A DNA stretch of 64,000 nucleotides from Xylona heveae TC161 (Eukaryota; Ascomycota; Xylonomycetes; Xylonales; Xylonaceae). This document shows positions 23,284 through 35,728 of the stretch, in pieces. The stretch covers positions 248,001 to 312,000 of the forward strand of contig NW_017264201.1 of assembly GCF_001619985.1 (NCBI RefSeq), written 5' to 3'. The notes below the pieces were generated by a model. It saw nothing but the letters and a program-made list of their open reading frames with translations, made no database searches and had not been told where the DNA came from. Within the stretch, counting starts at the first letter, position 1. Each line of letters starts with the position of its first letter. The position numbers were made by a program, and so were the translations under genes.

Positions 23284-23633
23284 TGTCGAAGTATATTTGT
23301 CAAAAGCTGGATTGTAGGAGGCTTTGCAGGTCTGGCAATGGCTTAGAATATCATCTTCATCTCGATTTTGGTCTGAGCTTCGGAGGTTGACTGCAACGGA
23401 GATTTCCGATGATTGATTGTCTCGCTTGCAAGGGTTGGGAGGGTCCAGATCGACGTCATTGGTGTCTGTCAACCTGCTATTTGTTCCTCACATACTTTCC
23501 CCTGTTCAAATCTTCTTTAGTTGAAGCTCTTCAATTCGTTCTTTGACTTTTTCTTCCCAGCGATGGCGGCCTGGGGCAGATGATTATCGAGGGAGTGAAT
23601 TTATGTTCGAGTTAAAAGAACACAATACCTAAA
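23284..23633. promoter_or_regulatory. Shared promoter of emi1-like and yme2
   Basis: A 350-base divergent spacer. On the minus strand a CCAAT box (23462-23458) runs directly into TGACGTCG, one base off a CRE/ATF palindrome. Whether this composite site is used is unknown. Confidence 0.45.
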
Positions 23634-26483
23634 ATGTCCCATTTCTTACGTTCCATTTCCACGGCAGCTTTCGAGGCGCATATAGCGGCCGCACCTCGAC
23701 AGCAGGTCTTTTTTACAGAAAATGCATTACGCGCAAGGACTGTTATGCGCGCGAATTTTCGTGGTGCACGATGCTTTACCTTTGAGGCAGGGGAAAACAA
23801 GTCTGGTCACATAAGCTCCGGGCCCAACCAGGGCATTCTATTCTTCGATAGTAGGTTATATTTAATTAATACAGAGGTCAAAGCTGACGTAGCAAATACT
23901 AGATATCTTCCCTTTACGGCTTCAATGGCTACTTAGCTTGCCTTTGAATACAAGCAAGACTATTCCAGAGATTATGAACAAGTTCAACAGCCCGAATATT
24001 GCTGCTGCCGACCCCTTGAGCATCATCAAGCGCGCGGTTCCTCCAGAGATCCCCATCACGGTTGTGGAGGTGCTTCCTAGGATCAAGGAAGGGGGCGCAT
24101 ATGTCAAATTCTCTAAACCGGAAGATGTTGACCTCACGGAAGCGGTAGAGAAGCTGAGGATTCATCTCAGAGAACACCCGATTAAGCCCTGGTTCAACCC
24201 GTTCCGGCGTGTGCGCGCATCCTTGGTGCAAGGACGGCCATGGATTGAAGACTTGAATCGTACGCCCACTAAAAGGCTCAAGGTGGAGTTTCTCCCTGCG
24301 ACTACAGGTGGTGAAGCGGCCGAATTGTCTCCGGAAGCCTTATATTCTCTCTTTCGCCCCTTTGGTAAACTCGCCGACATTGTTCCACAACCGCCTGACT
24401 CGAAGGTGCTGCCAAAGTTTGCCTACCTGAACTTTGTCCTCGCCAGACAAGCTACCATGGCAAAGAATTGCATGCACGGGTTCAAGATCCTGGAAGCAAA
24501 TGGTGGCGGTAAGTCAGGCACGCAACTACGCCTTCTCTACGAGCAAACAGTCCATGCACACTGGATCCGGGATTGGATCTTTAGTCATCCAAGGGTTGTT
24601 ATTCCGGCAATTGCAGCACTCGTGGCAGCCATCACGGTAGCTGTGTTTGATCCGTAAGTTTGATGATCAAAATTTCTCATTTCATCTCTATATGCTAACA
24701 CCTGAAAGAATCCGAACGTTCTTTGTCAAGGCCCACATCAGTCACACTTGGGACCTCACGAACAACTCCGTCATTAGGTGGTTCAAGGACCAAGCCACTG
24801 ACATTTTGGTTTTCCGCAAAAATAAAACAAGTGACGTTGGGCTTGACGCTATCTGGGACGACCGTCGAGATGCCATTGAGCAAATCCGCCGATGGCTCAT
24901 GGAAACCACTGATACTTTCATCGTCATCCAAGGTCCGAGGGGCTCTGGCAAGAGGGAGCTACTGTTGGATCAAGCCTTGAAACACCGAAAGAACACCCTA
25001 GTAATCGACTGCAAGCCTATTCAAGAGGCCCGCGGCGACAGCTCGACCATTGACGCTGCTGCTCGAGAGGTCGGATACCGCCCTGTATTCTCCTTTATGA
25101 ATAGCATCAGCGGCCTGATCGACTTGGCAGCGCAAGGTACTATTGGCACGAAGACTGGTTTTTCCGAGACGCTGGATACGCAGTTGGCAAAGATTTTAGC
25201 AAACACTGCCACGGCCTTGAAGCAGATTGCTTTGGAGGATCGGAAAAAGAATGAAAAGGATGCAAACATGGGCATGGACGAATACCTTGAGGCGCATCCC
25301 GAAAGACGGCCTGTTGTGGTAATCGACAATTTCCTCCACAAATCTCAGGAGAACGACGTTGTGTACGACAAGCTCGCAGAATGGTACGTATTTTGAAAAA
25401 TCGCGACCTTCAAATGAACCCTTTTTCGCTCACCTAATTTAGGGCCGCATCTCTCACTACCTCGAACATTGCGCACGTCGTCTTCCTCACAAACGATGTT
25501 TCCTTCTCCAAATCTCTGAGCAAGGCACTGCCCGACCGTGTGTTCCGACAAATCTCTCTCGGTGACTGCAAACCCGAGGTCGCCAAGCGCTACGTGATCA
25601 ACCAGTTGGATTCAGACGCGGATCTGGAAGAAGGCGAAGAAAAACTCACGCCATCTCAGCGGCGCAGTGATCTCGTCGAACTTGACGGCTCTATCGAGGT
25701 CCTCGGTGGTCGGTTGACCGACCTGGAATTCCTTGCGCGCCGCATCAAGGCCGGCGAGACCCCGTCCAGTACGTCCGCTTCAAACCTTTGGCAACCATTT
25801 CCACTATACGCGACAGATATGCTGACTATGCTGCAGATGCCGTTCATGAGATTGTAGAGCAGAGCGCTTCCGAGGTTCTGAAAATGTACATTTTTGGAAC
25901 AGAATCTGGCCAGCGCAAATGGACCCAAGAGCAAGCATGGCTTTTGATCAAACAGCTTGCTGAAAAGGATAGTGTAAGTCCTAAGCTTCTCTTCTCTCAC
26001 CCTCGCCCCTTTTCAACAACCGCACTACTTTGTATTCGTCATTTGCGACGATGCTGACTGATGCCACAGCTCCGTTACAACGAGGTCCTCCTCTCCGATA
26101 CATACAAGTCCGGCGGCGAAGATGCTCTCCGCGCCCTTGAACAAGCTGAGCTCATCACCATTATATCCGCCAACGGTCGTCCCTACTCCATTAAGCCCGG
26201 CAAGCCCGTCTACCAGGCTGCTTTCAAGACTCTCATTGGAGACCGCGTTCTCAATTCGCGTCTTGACTTGGGCATTCTCACAGAACTGATCAAAATCGAG
26301 ACGGCTAGCATCGACAAATACGAGGGCGAGCTCAACCGTCTTGGCGCCCTGCCTAAGCAACCCTCTCAGCTCTCGTCGCGGATTTCCTGGCTCCTGGACA
26401 AGATTGCAGGATGCCAGGACCGCATCATGAAGTATGAGACTGACAGTGTGGTATTGAAGAAGGTCTTGAAGACTGAATTTTAA
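23634..26483 (+). CDS. yme2: Mitochondrial inner-membrane protein Yme2 (RNA12 family)
   Basis: Inner-membrane protein involved in mitochondrial nucleoid structure and mtDNA maintenance (mitochondrial escape protein 2). Exons 23634..23850, 23903..24653, 24709..25383, 25443..25768, 25837..25973, 26070..26483 join in phase for 839 residues. Seen in order: an Arg/Ala-rich presequence, the family block GPNQGILFFDNIFPLRLQW (spans intron 1), an RRM-like domain (KRLKVEFLP, LYSLFRPFGKLADIVP, FAYLNFVLARQA), one membrane helix at about residues 302-318, then an AAA-like ATPase domain with Walker A GPRGSGKR (about 398-405) and Walker B VVVID (about 525-529), and a helical C-terminus ending VVLKKVLKTEF. 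Full length for the family (about 850). Confidence 0.95.
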
Positions 26484-28795
26484 GCTGCCCTTTACCTCTT
26501 ACCGCTAATGCGCGAATCCTAACACCTCGACTTTGGGCATGGAAACTCGCATGTCCTTGTATCCTTTTCTCTCACCTGCTTTTAACCGTCGCACTCATCC
26601 TCGCTACGGTCAACCTGAGTTACTAAGCCCCGGCTCTCATCTCTTCCGTTCCTCCTTTTCCTGAAAATACACTCATCACCTTACCACCAACCAAGCCTCG
26701 CGCGTCATTCCGAGAGGCCCTTCCCCCCCCCCCTATTTGTTTATTCAACTCTTCCGTTTAATTTCGCGCTCCCTTGGTTGCGGAGCAGATAGTATGTTCC
26801 AGCGGAGATCACGCAAGACGAAGGATGAATTGAGGATATTCAATCCACCTGATGTCCATCTATTGAGTCACCTGACTCTGAAGGACCAACTTTTTCTATA
26901 TCCACTCGCGCCTCCGTCGCACTCATCTCATTCTACTCACGTGTTCTGGATTTTCCGTTTGTATATCATGACCGTCACTTTTCCATTCAGTCTATATCCA
27001 ATGTATATTAGCTTTAGTTTATTGTATTGTATAGTATGACGATATCTAGCATTTTTCTGACCAATGAAACACAGATCATTTTACAATTTTTCCGTTGAGT
27101 AGTATATCACTTCATTTCACTGTCTCGTCTGCACTGATCCACCAGCGGCTTTTAATCTGACATGTCATGTGCGTCCGAATGCTCAGTCTTTATCATTCTT
27201 ACTGTTTCCCTTTTAGAGTTGACCTGTACTTTGCCTTTTGAGTTGTTTGTTACTTCTTTGTCCTTTTTACCTTGGTTTCTTTGCTCTTTCGTCCTCTCGG
27301 GGTCAGGTAAGATGCTTTCTTTTTTCCCCTTCTTTTTCCCCCTCTTCTCCTTTTCTACTTTCCTCTCCCGTTATGGTAAGATGCCACTTGCTTTCTCCGC
27401 TTTTTGTCTTCTTTTTTAACTTTCCCTCTCGATCTGGTAAGACATCACGAGTCCCGATCCCACATAAAGCCAGCTTGCCCCAATCCCGGAGAACATTAGT
27501 ATAGTAGCATAATAGCATACTGTATACGTTCTCCACAGCAACCCAGGTAACAAGCTGCTTCCCAAAAGAGCATTGAGTACCGTATATGGAAATATACTAC
27601 GTCGATATTGCAATGCATGATTCTGCATACCTTCCTGTGACCTGTCTTAGACTCTTAGTTTCTACCGTTTCGAGTCTATACAATCGACACATGTCCAAAA
27701 AAAAGGAAGAATACACCACATATACAACTACCAGCTTCTCTCCCCCTGGTGAGAAAAGGGGAAAGGCAAGGATGCAGGTAGGTGGGGAGCAAAGGAGCAA
27801 AGGAAGAAGAGAAGAGGGATGGAAAGAGCCGCGGGAGAAAAAGTAGACAGAAAATTGAAAAAAAAAAAAAAAAAAAAAAAAAAAGAAAACGAAAATGAAA
27901 CGGAATATGGAAATGAGTATAACATATAAATGGATAAAAAAAAAACAAGACGGGAATCTGAAAACAAAGACAGGAAATTTAAAGTGTAAAATGGGTAAAA
28001 ATACAACATAAAATAACAATTGAAAATAAACCAACCAGTCAACCTTAAAAAGTGAAAGTAAAACGAAAAAGCAGACAGGTTGATAGATAGACAAATTAAA
28101 ACCGATGTAGAGCAGAGTTTATGAGTTAGAGCATGTACGAAAGGAAAAATAATTAAAAGTCGCACTATCAAATAAATATTTGTCTTTATTTCCCTTGATA
28201 CATGAACGTACTTTTTCGAATAATACATACCTTAACTATACTACATGACAGCCATGGACCAAAGAGGGAAGAGACTCCCAAAACACTGTTTTTAGCTATT
28301 TCGTCCTTACGAAATGAGTGAGTTATCATACCTCAAGTTTGTTTCAGATGCTATACAGGATGACGGTATCACGTGATGGCATCACGGCTGGATTGGTTGC
28401 CAAAGGCCTTACGTAGTGCAATAATTTACTTGTCAACGGACTTGAAAATGAAGAAATCGACGATTGAGGTTCACATTCATATTCATAGGTGGACAGGTTT
28501 GAATTAGGAAGCTAGCTTTTCATTTCTCTGCATCTCTTTATAAGAAGATCGTAAAAAAACTAGATACTTCGAAAGTAGAAGATATAAAATGCCTTCGTGG
28601 GCAAAGTTTTAAACAGAAAGAAAAAAAAGAGGAATCCACACTTTCGCTCATATCATGACTATTCCCTTTGTAAAAACGAAAAAAATCGACAAACTTTAGA
28701 CCCATTATTCATGCACGACGCCAAAGTCATATCAGAAGAGAGAAAGGTTTTTAAAAAATCTCAAAACGAAAACGGCATCAAAAGAAGCGATTCGT
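26484..28795. other. Long convergent spacer between yme2 and hsp70
   Basis: 2.3 kb of C/T-rich then AT-rich sequence, including an A27 run (27858-27884). Two long open frames on the minus strand near 27600-28230 are almost pure Phe, Ser, Leu and Tyr and follow from the skewed composition. No gene is supported. Confidence 0.6.
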
Positions 28796-30050
28796 TTAGT
28801 CAACCTCCTCAACGGTGGGGCCGTCGTCACCACCGGCACCAGGGGCGGGGCCACCAGCACCAGCACCAGCGCCAGGGAAGCCACCAGGGGCGCCACCCTC
28901 AGCACCGCCACCGTACAGCTTCATCATGATGGGAGAGGCGACGGACTCAAGCTCCTTCTGCTTGTCCTCGTACTCGTCCTTGGTGGCGGTGGTGTTGCTG
29001 TCGAGCCACTCAACGGTCTTGTCAACCTCAGCCTTGAGCTTCTCCTTGTCAGCGGCATCGAGCTTCTCGTCAACCTTGGGGTCGGAGACGGTGTTGCGGA
29101 GCGAGTAGGCATAGGACTCGAGACCGTTCTTGGCGCCAATACGAGCAGCCTCAGCCTCATCCTCAGCCTTGTACTTCTCGGCCTCAGCAAGCATACGCTC
29201 AATGTCCTCCTTGGAGAGACGGCCCTTGTCGTTGGTGATGACAATCTTGTTGGTCTTGCCAGTGCCCTTCTCGAGAGCAGAGACGTTCATGATACCGTTG
29301 GCATCAACGTCAAAGGTGACCTCAATCTGGGGAACACCGCGGGGAGCCGGGGGAATGCCGGTAAGCTCGAACTTGCCGAGCAAGTTGTTGTCCTTGGTGC
29401 GAGCACGCTCACCCTCATAAACCTGGATAAGCACACCAGGCTGATTGTCGGAGAAGGTGGAGAAGACCTCAGACTTCTTGGTGGGGATGGTGGTGTTGCG
29501 CTTGATCAAGGCAGTCATGACACCACCGGCGGTCTCGATACCGACAGAGAGCGGGGCAACATCGAGCAGAAGGATCTCGTTGGTGGACTTGGAGCTCTGG
29601 TCACCAGAGAGAATGGCGGCCTGGACGGCAGCACCGTAGGCGACAGCCTCATCGGGGTTGATGGACTTGTTGGGCTCCTTGCCGTTGAAGAAGTCGGAAA
29701 CGAGTCTCTGGATCTTGGGGATACGGGTAGAACCACCGACGAGGACAATCTCGTGGACGGAGGACTTGTCGACCTTGCCGTCACGGAGGACACGCTCAAC
29801 GGGCTCCATGGTGGAGCGGAAGAGGTCCTGGCAGAGCTCCTCGAAACGAGCACGGGTAATGGAGGTGTAGAAGTCGATACCCTCGAAGAGAGAGTCGATC
29901 TCAATGGAGGTCTGGGCAGCAGACGAGAGAGTGCGCTTAGCACGCTCGCAAGCAGTGCGGAGACGGCGAAGAGCACGAGCGTTGGAGGAAAGGTCCTTCT
30001 TGTGCTTGCGCTTGAACTCGTTGACGAAGTGGTTGACGAGGCGGTTGTCA

Positions 30051-30087
<37 letters not shown>

Positions 30088-30137
30088 ACTTGACCTCGAA
30101 GATACCCTCCTCAATGGTCAGGAGGGAAACATCAAAG

Positions 30138-30169
<32 letters not shown>

Positions 30170-30269
30170 GCGCTCACCCTCCTGCTTCTTGTCGAGACCA
30201 TAGGCAATGGCGGCCGCGGTGGGCTCGTTGATGATACGGAGGACGTTCAAGCCAGCAATGAGACCGGCA

Positions 30270-30307
<38 letters not shown>

Positions 30308-30742
30308 AGGGACAGTGACGACAGCGTTGTTGACGGTGCCACCGAGGTAAGACTCAGCAGTCTCCCGCATCTTGACGAGGACCATGGCGGAGATTTCCTC
30401 AGGAGTGAAGACCTTGGTCTCACCCTTGAACTCAACCTCGATGTGAGGCTTGCCGTTCTTCTCAATAATCTTGAAGGGGAAGTGCTTCATATCGGCCTGG
30501 ACCTCAGCATCGGCGAACTTGCGGCCAATGAGACGCTTGGCGTCGAAGACAGTGTTGTGAGGGTTCATGGCGACCTGGTTCTTGGCAGCATCACCGATCA
30601 ACCGCTCGGTGTCGGTGAAGGCAACGAACGAGGGCGTAGTGCGGTTGCCCTGGTCGTTGGCGATAATCTCAATGCGGTCATCCCGGAAGATACCCACGCA
30701 CGAGTAGGTGGTTCCCAAGTCAATACCGACAGCGGGGGCCAT
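28796..30742 (-). CDS. Cytosolic Hsp70 chaperone (SSA class)
   Basis: ATP-dependent chaperone of the cytosol and nucleus that folds, refolds and translocates proteins with J-proteins and nucleotide exchange factors. Single exon, 648 residues, full length for the SSA class. Seen: [14 protein letters not shown] (from residue 6), [10 protein letters not shown] (197-206), the [11 protein letters not shown] phosphate-binding motif, the substrate-binding domain with the [17 protein letters not shown] junction, a C-terminal Gly/Ala/Pro-rich tail, and the terminal EEVD that binds TPR cochaperones and marks a cytosolic form. The lack of introns is noteworthy because many Pezizomycotina orthologues have them. 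Codon use is strongly biased, as in highly expressed genes, and this opens a 352-codon antisense frame. Confidence 0.97.
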
Positions 30743-33700
30743 GATGAAAGAAATGTAAAAGATGCAATAAGAGAAACAAGACCTATATTAAAAAAAGGTA
30801 GGAAGATGTAGGTCGTGAATTCGTGAAGGGTATGAAGAGGAGGAGTTTCTTTGTGTGAGTCTGAAGTATGAAAAGAGATGATGGCGGATTGTGGGTGAAA
30901 CGGTTTATGTACCTTAGCGGTGCCCGACGTGCTGGAAGTTTCTGTGGATTCTATATACATCTAAGCGATTCCATGGGGGACCAGCGCGGCCCACAACATA
31001 CGTGAACCCACGAGTGCCCTCTTCTCGACCACGAAAGACTCTGATCTCGATGCAGCTTGATATTTCGAGATCAATCAGATCAGCCCTGTCTTTACTAGTT
31101 GCTTTTTTCCCCTGCAAATTATGCATGCAATGACCGTTCTTTACGCATTTTTCGTCCCTTCATTGTTCGACTTCCATCGTCTTCATGATCTCGGGATGAC
31201 GTTGGCCTTTCCGCTTCGGGCTAGCCTCTTTTTGCCGATAAGGAGCTTGCCGTTGCGCCAGGTAACCATCGCATCATGTTTCATTTCGTGTCTTGGACTG
31301 ACCTCATATTCACCATCTTGTGGAGCAATTATGATTAAATTTCAAGTCCTATAACACTACCTCATCGTGAATACCAGCTGCTCGTCATATAAAGTGACAT
31401 GAACCTTAGTGAAATTTTATCGATATTGGACCTTTCTCTACAGCTCTTCCAAAAGTGTTGAATGGATAGTAAACATACGTGGTCGTAACCAGAACAACAT
31501 CTATTTCTACTGCAAATTTTATTTGGACAAGCAAATAACCTTTAGTTTTGAAGAAGCATTGAGCTTCAGTACAATGGAGAAACGCTGTAGAAAGACATCT
31601 TGCAACCCAATCTCTGGTAGGTACATTTATTTGCTAACCTTTGGAATGCCGTTGTGCTGCAGATGTCAGATATCAGATTGATATGGCCATAAAATTTTGA
31701 GAACCTTGAATTGACTGGCAACGTCATATAGCTAATATTGTAGCCGAATGTCGTCCTCAAGAAAACTACTACGTATGAACCAGAAAATACCCGAAAATTA
31801 TCACCGGTAGCACCTATGCTAGTGTACCTTGGATATTGTGCACGGAGCATACTCCGTAAATCAAGATATTTATCCGGTGATTGTGCATGGAGACTGCTCC
31901 CAGCAAGTTTTACTCGACCAATGGACAACATTATCTCGGACTCATTAGTTGGCGGTCCAGCGTAATTCTTCGAGCCGGAAACTATTCTTTAAGATTCGGA
32001 AAAAATATATTACGGCACATATACAGTTATTTAGTCTGTTTTCCTAGTGACAATTTTATGTGGCCTACAGAAAATGAGATTTTCTTTGACGTCAAAACAC
32101 AAAGAAATTTTTTCCCAGTGATGATGTAATAGGAACATCCAGAAGACGTATGTGCCGGGGTATCGCTTGATTATTTGCTACCTAAACAAGATGCCACGAG
32201 TCACGGCAAGGATCGTGGATGGTGATTCTGCACCACAAGGCGCCTATTATATATTGCAACCGTCGATCTCTAGTAAATGTTTCATTGCTGCAAGGCTGAG
32301 ATTCATGACTTGGCGCTGGTGAGGGGCTCCCTTGGAGACTTCTCACACAGCAGCAGACCGTAGTGGGATTGCAAATTGACCATCTATATGAGACCGATGA
32401 AGCATCTACGAACATTTCAGGGACTAAAACCCGCTCAGAAAGAAGCGGATAATGCGGAGAAACCGGCAATATTCCACCGTGAGAGCACACGCAGCTTGAA
32501 TTATTACAATTTAGGAAAGAGGGAGGCTTCACCGCAGATCACGTGAACGAAACCACGTGACGAAATTTCATGCAGAGACCCGTTGAACCAGTTGAACGCC
32601 GGTTGCGTCTTGACAGACTTACAGAGCGTTAGATACGAATAATCGATCTTCGAAACTCTCATCATCTGAAGGCCGGCCAGAGAAACCTCCGCCGGAAAGA
32701 GGTTGAATAGAATCCCAAGGTTGCTAAGCTGCAAAACGAGGATTTGCTGTGAATTCCCATTTATCAAATACGGTGACTGTCACTGGCTGGAAGAAGCTTG
32801 CGGGAGATGCAAGCTCGCGATCAGATCGAACTGAAAAACTTTTTTTCTGCGAGTGGGGAAGGGTTTATGGAGATGGAGGAGCCTCCTGGTAACTCCGCGA
32901 CACAGACGAAAGGGCTTCTTCTATGGATAGTGTGACCCACGGGGTCAGTCCGTAGAGTGGAAATGATCTCCTGTGACTGCGCAATCGAGAGGAAAAATTG
33001 ACATGTGCATAGAAGGAGGGGCTCGCTTTAGCCTCGAAGCACTCTGGTCTAGCTCATGTTGATACTTGCATAAGGCCTCGGGATACCAACCATTTTCTCC
33101 TGGCTGAGTGGAGCCTGAAAGGAAATGAAGCAGTTGTTGCGAAATCGGCCTCCATTACTGTACTCTGTCAAAATCTCGACAGTACGTCGGGGAACACTTT
33201 CCCTCGGTCGCCAGGATTCAAACACCCGAAAGCGTCCGTCTGCCCTGGTTCGGGACTCCTTTTGGTCTTAGGCGCCTTCTTGAATCTCTGAGTCACAACG
33301 GGAAAGGGGAGTACGAGGTCGGTAGGCCGCTCCCGTGCCTTCCCGAGCGGCGACCGAGAAGGGAGACCACCTCACCAGTCAACCTCCTGTTCGTCTCGAC
33401 GGATGTCAGCGACGACAAAACTGGGCTCAGTCAGTTCTCGTTTCGTAATGGTAATTCAGTCACCATAGTCGTCCTGGCACTTAAGTCTGTATAGCTGACG
33501 ATCAAGCCTATCATTATTGGCTCATTTGGCGTCGGCAATTGGCGCGACAGTAAAAGCATAAGATTACCTTAGATTAAGAATCCCCCAGAAAAAAAGCCCA
33601 TAAGTTTGCTTAAATTGCAACTGTTGCTGTTCCTCCTGTGTAGGTCCCCACGCTTATCCCTGCCCCGGGCACCTGCAATCTATCGATGGTTCACATGTGT

Positions 33701-35728
33701 GGAAAACCTTGGGACTTCGCAGGACCGATGTGTGCTCGGACCAAGGGCATGGGAAAATTTTTGAACGGGTTCCCTGACCATGTTACCAACGGTCCTGCTT
33801 GCATCACCATAAGGAGTCTGAGACATGGTTGGCAAGGTGTCTAAGAGATTGCCGACATCGGCTTGATTATTCGCTAAGTAAGGGTGGGGGTTGCTTAAAT
33901 GCATCCAAGTGAGCAGGCTGGCGCGAGAGGGGAACTCCGCGGTAGCAAGAGTGTTTACAGCTTAGCCTAAAGGTGCACGGAAGGCAAGCAAATGTATTAC
34001 TCGATGAGATTGGGATATAGTATTACGCAGTCAATATTGATCAGATACGGAGTTGGCGCCTAGAACTCGGTCAACGCCGGCTTGAATTCCCCCTTCCTCG
34101 GCCAAAGAAGACGAAAAGAATTGCTTTTTTACTCAAGCATTCGGGAATCAAAAGACGAATTGGTCAAAATGCTTTACACTTGATGATGGATCGATGACGA
34201 CGAGCAATGATGATTATTTCCTGTTACTTCTTCGCCTCTAATGCGTGTCGGAGGAGACGATCGGCTACGACATCGATACGCTTCAGGTACTTTGTCAGCA
34301 TCGTACGATATCTGTTTAGCAAAGTACATTTGAGTACAGAAGGGTACCGGACAGCATGTGCACAAGAAATCGGGGCTCAAAAAGAGCGGTTATGAGGGAG
34401 AGGGCGGGGATCAATTTCCGCCAATGTGTGCTGGAACAGGAAGAGAGCGGACATCTCGAGGCCCTGGACAAGCCTATCGGAGTAGACGAGATTTGGCTTC
34501 AAACAAGAGCCAGCATCAAAATTTTCTCCATTTGCCCCTCCCTGTCCATTCATTTCTCGAAATGGTCTGCTCAGGTGTGTTTGGAGAATTGATGTGTCGT
34601 AGCGCCAAAATGGTATTGTACTCATAGGCGACCTGCGACTGGGAGGGGCGCAGTGTCTTCCCCCTGGTTCCGGCAGATTTATTCCGCTGCCTCAGTCATC
34701 GTCATTTCGTCGGTCGCAGGAACCTGAAGAAGGTCCGGCGTTGTCATTAAATCATGCTCACGTTGAGGGTGACGTGGTTTATGCATTTTTTCTTTTGCTT
34801 TCCCTACCTACTCAACCCCAATTGCTTGTCATGACAGATTGACAGGTGATGTACCAATCGATAACTCGATACGATTCGCTCGTCCTTTCCTCTTGGGTGT
34901 AAATTGTGAGACCCCTCGCAACTCCAGCTTTTTTTTCTTCTTTGAGGCAAAGAAATCACCACCCCCCACAAGCCAGAACGTGTCTATCCGGAGTTAGCGT
35001 AGATTTGGCGAGTTCTGCCGAACGGCCCTCTTTTCGGGCCTGCAGACAAACATCTGGTCTCTGATTGGCTGGTGTGTGAGCTTATCGCAACGCTAATGAC
35101 AGCCCCTCGAAGAATTTCCCCTACTTGCTTGACCTAGTTGATCTGCCCGCGAACGAAAACGCCCAGAGCCCAGCTTAACCTAACTTTACCCCAATCGCCG
35201 CTCTCCTGCTTGGCCAACTATATGCTTGTGAAAAAAAAAAGACAGAGATCCCCTTCTTCACATTTGGCCGTGCCCCCCGACTGGATCAACCCTCCCCCCA
35301 TAATAATCCCTACCACCTTACCACCGACATACTGTGTACTACACCTACCACAGCTTGTCCACCTTGCTCCACCAGTAAAAACCCTCCGAGAGCAGTCTGG
35401 TAAGCGTGCTTGCATCATCCTACCGATTTTCGCCACGGTGCAGAGGCAGGGTTAGACCCCACCATACTGACACTAGATTGCTAGCCAATTGCAATCCGCC
35501 TCATTCGTCCCGACCGGCGTAACTTGCCCTGCTATTACAATTACTCGACCTGCCCGTGTTGTCTTCTTTTTCCTCCCCCTCTACTCCAACAGACAGAAGA
35601 GGCCCTTCACGGAAACACACGCCCTTCACCATCATTGACGACCTCATCGGCCCAAGGGACACTCGAAGCAACCCTTTCTGCGAACCTTTCTTCGTAATCG
35701 CTGTGATTTCCGGTTGCCCCGGGAAAGA
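30743..35728. other. Gene-free region between divergent hsp70 and gltA
   Basis: About 5 kb with promoters of both flanking genes at its ends. 31.4-32.1 kb is AT-rich; 32.7-33.5 kb is of normal composition with no ORF of coding quality; 34.1-35.7 kb holds short ORFs only. I looked for tRNA A/B boxes, snRNA and 5S signatures and found none convincing. One GATAAG site (35081-35086, minus orientation) lies about 650 bases upstream of gltA. Confidence 0.55.
30935..30942. promoter_or_regulatory. Candidate heat-shock element core
   Basis: GAA-GT-TTC, an inverted pair of HSF half-sites about 195 bases upstream of the hsp70 start. A TATATA lies beside it at 30952-30957, and another TTC-GT-GAA pair is at 30820-30827. 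A full HSE needs at least three half-sites, so this is weak. Confidence 0.3.

Noticed and set aside
23284-23472. 63-residue upstream extension of the Emi1-like protein
   Set aside because: Family members begin at MGWWW, and the added sequence covers the likely promoter.
27597-28228. Overlapping minus-strand frames of 165-166 codons
   Set aside because: Phe/Ser/Leu/Tyr-rich frames produced by AT-rich sequence and an A27 run; two frames of the same DNA are open at once.
26484-28795. Possible mobile element in the yme2-hsp70 spacer
   Set aside because: No terminal repeats, target duplications or transposase/polymerase motifs are visible; simple-sequence content explains the appearance.
29753-30811. 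352-codon open frame on the plus strand opposite hsp70
   Set aside because: Known artefact of hsp70 genes, formerly mislabelled as a dehydrogenase; composition is low-complexity Val/Glu/Leu/Asp.
33091-33110. tRNA A-box-like TGGCTGAGTGG
   Set aside because: No B box follows within 100 bases and no acceptor stem can be drawn.
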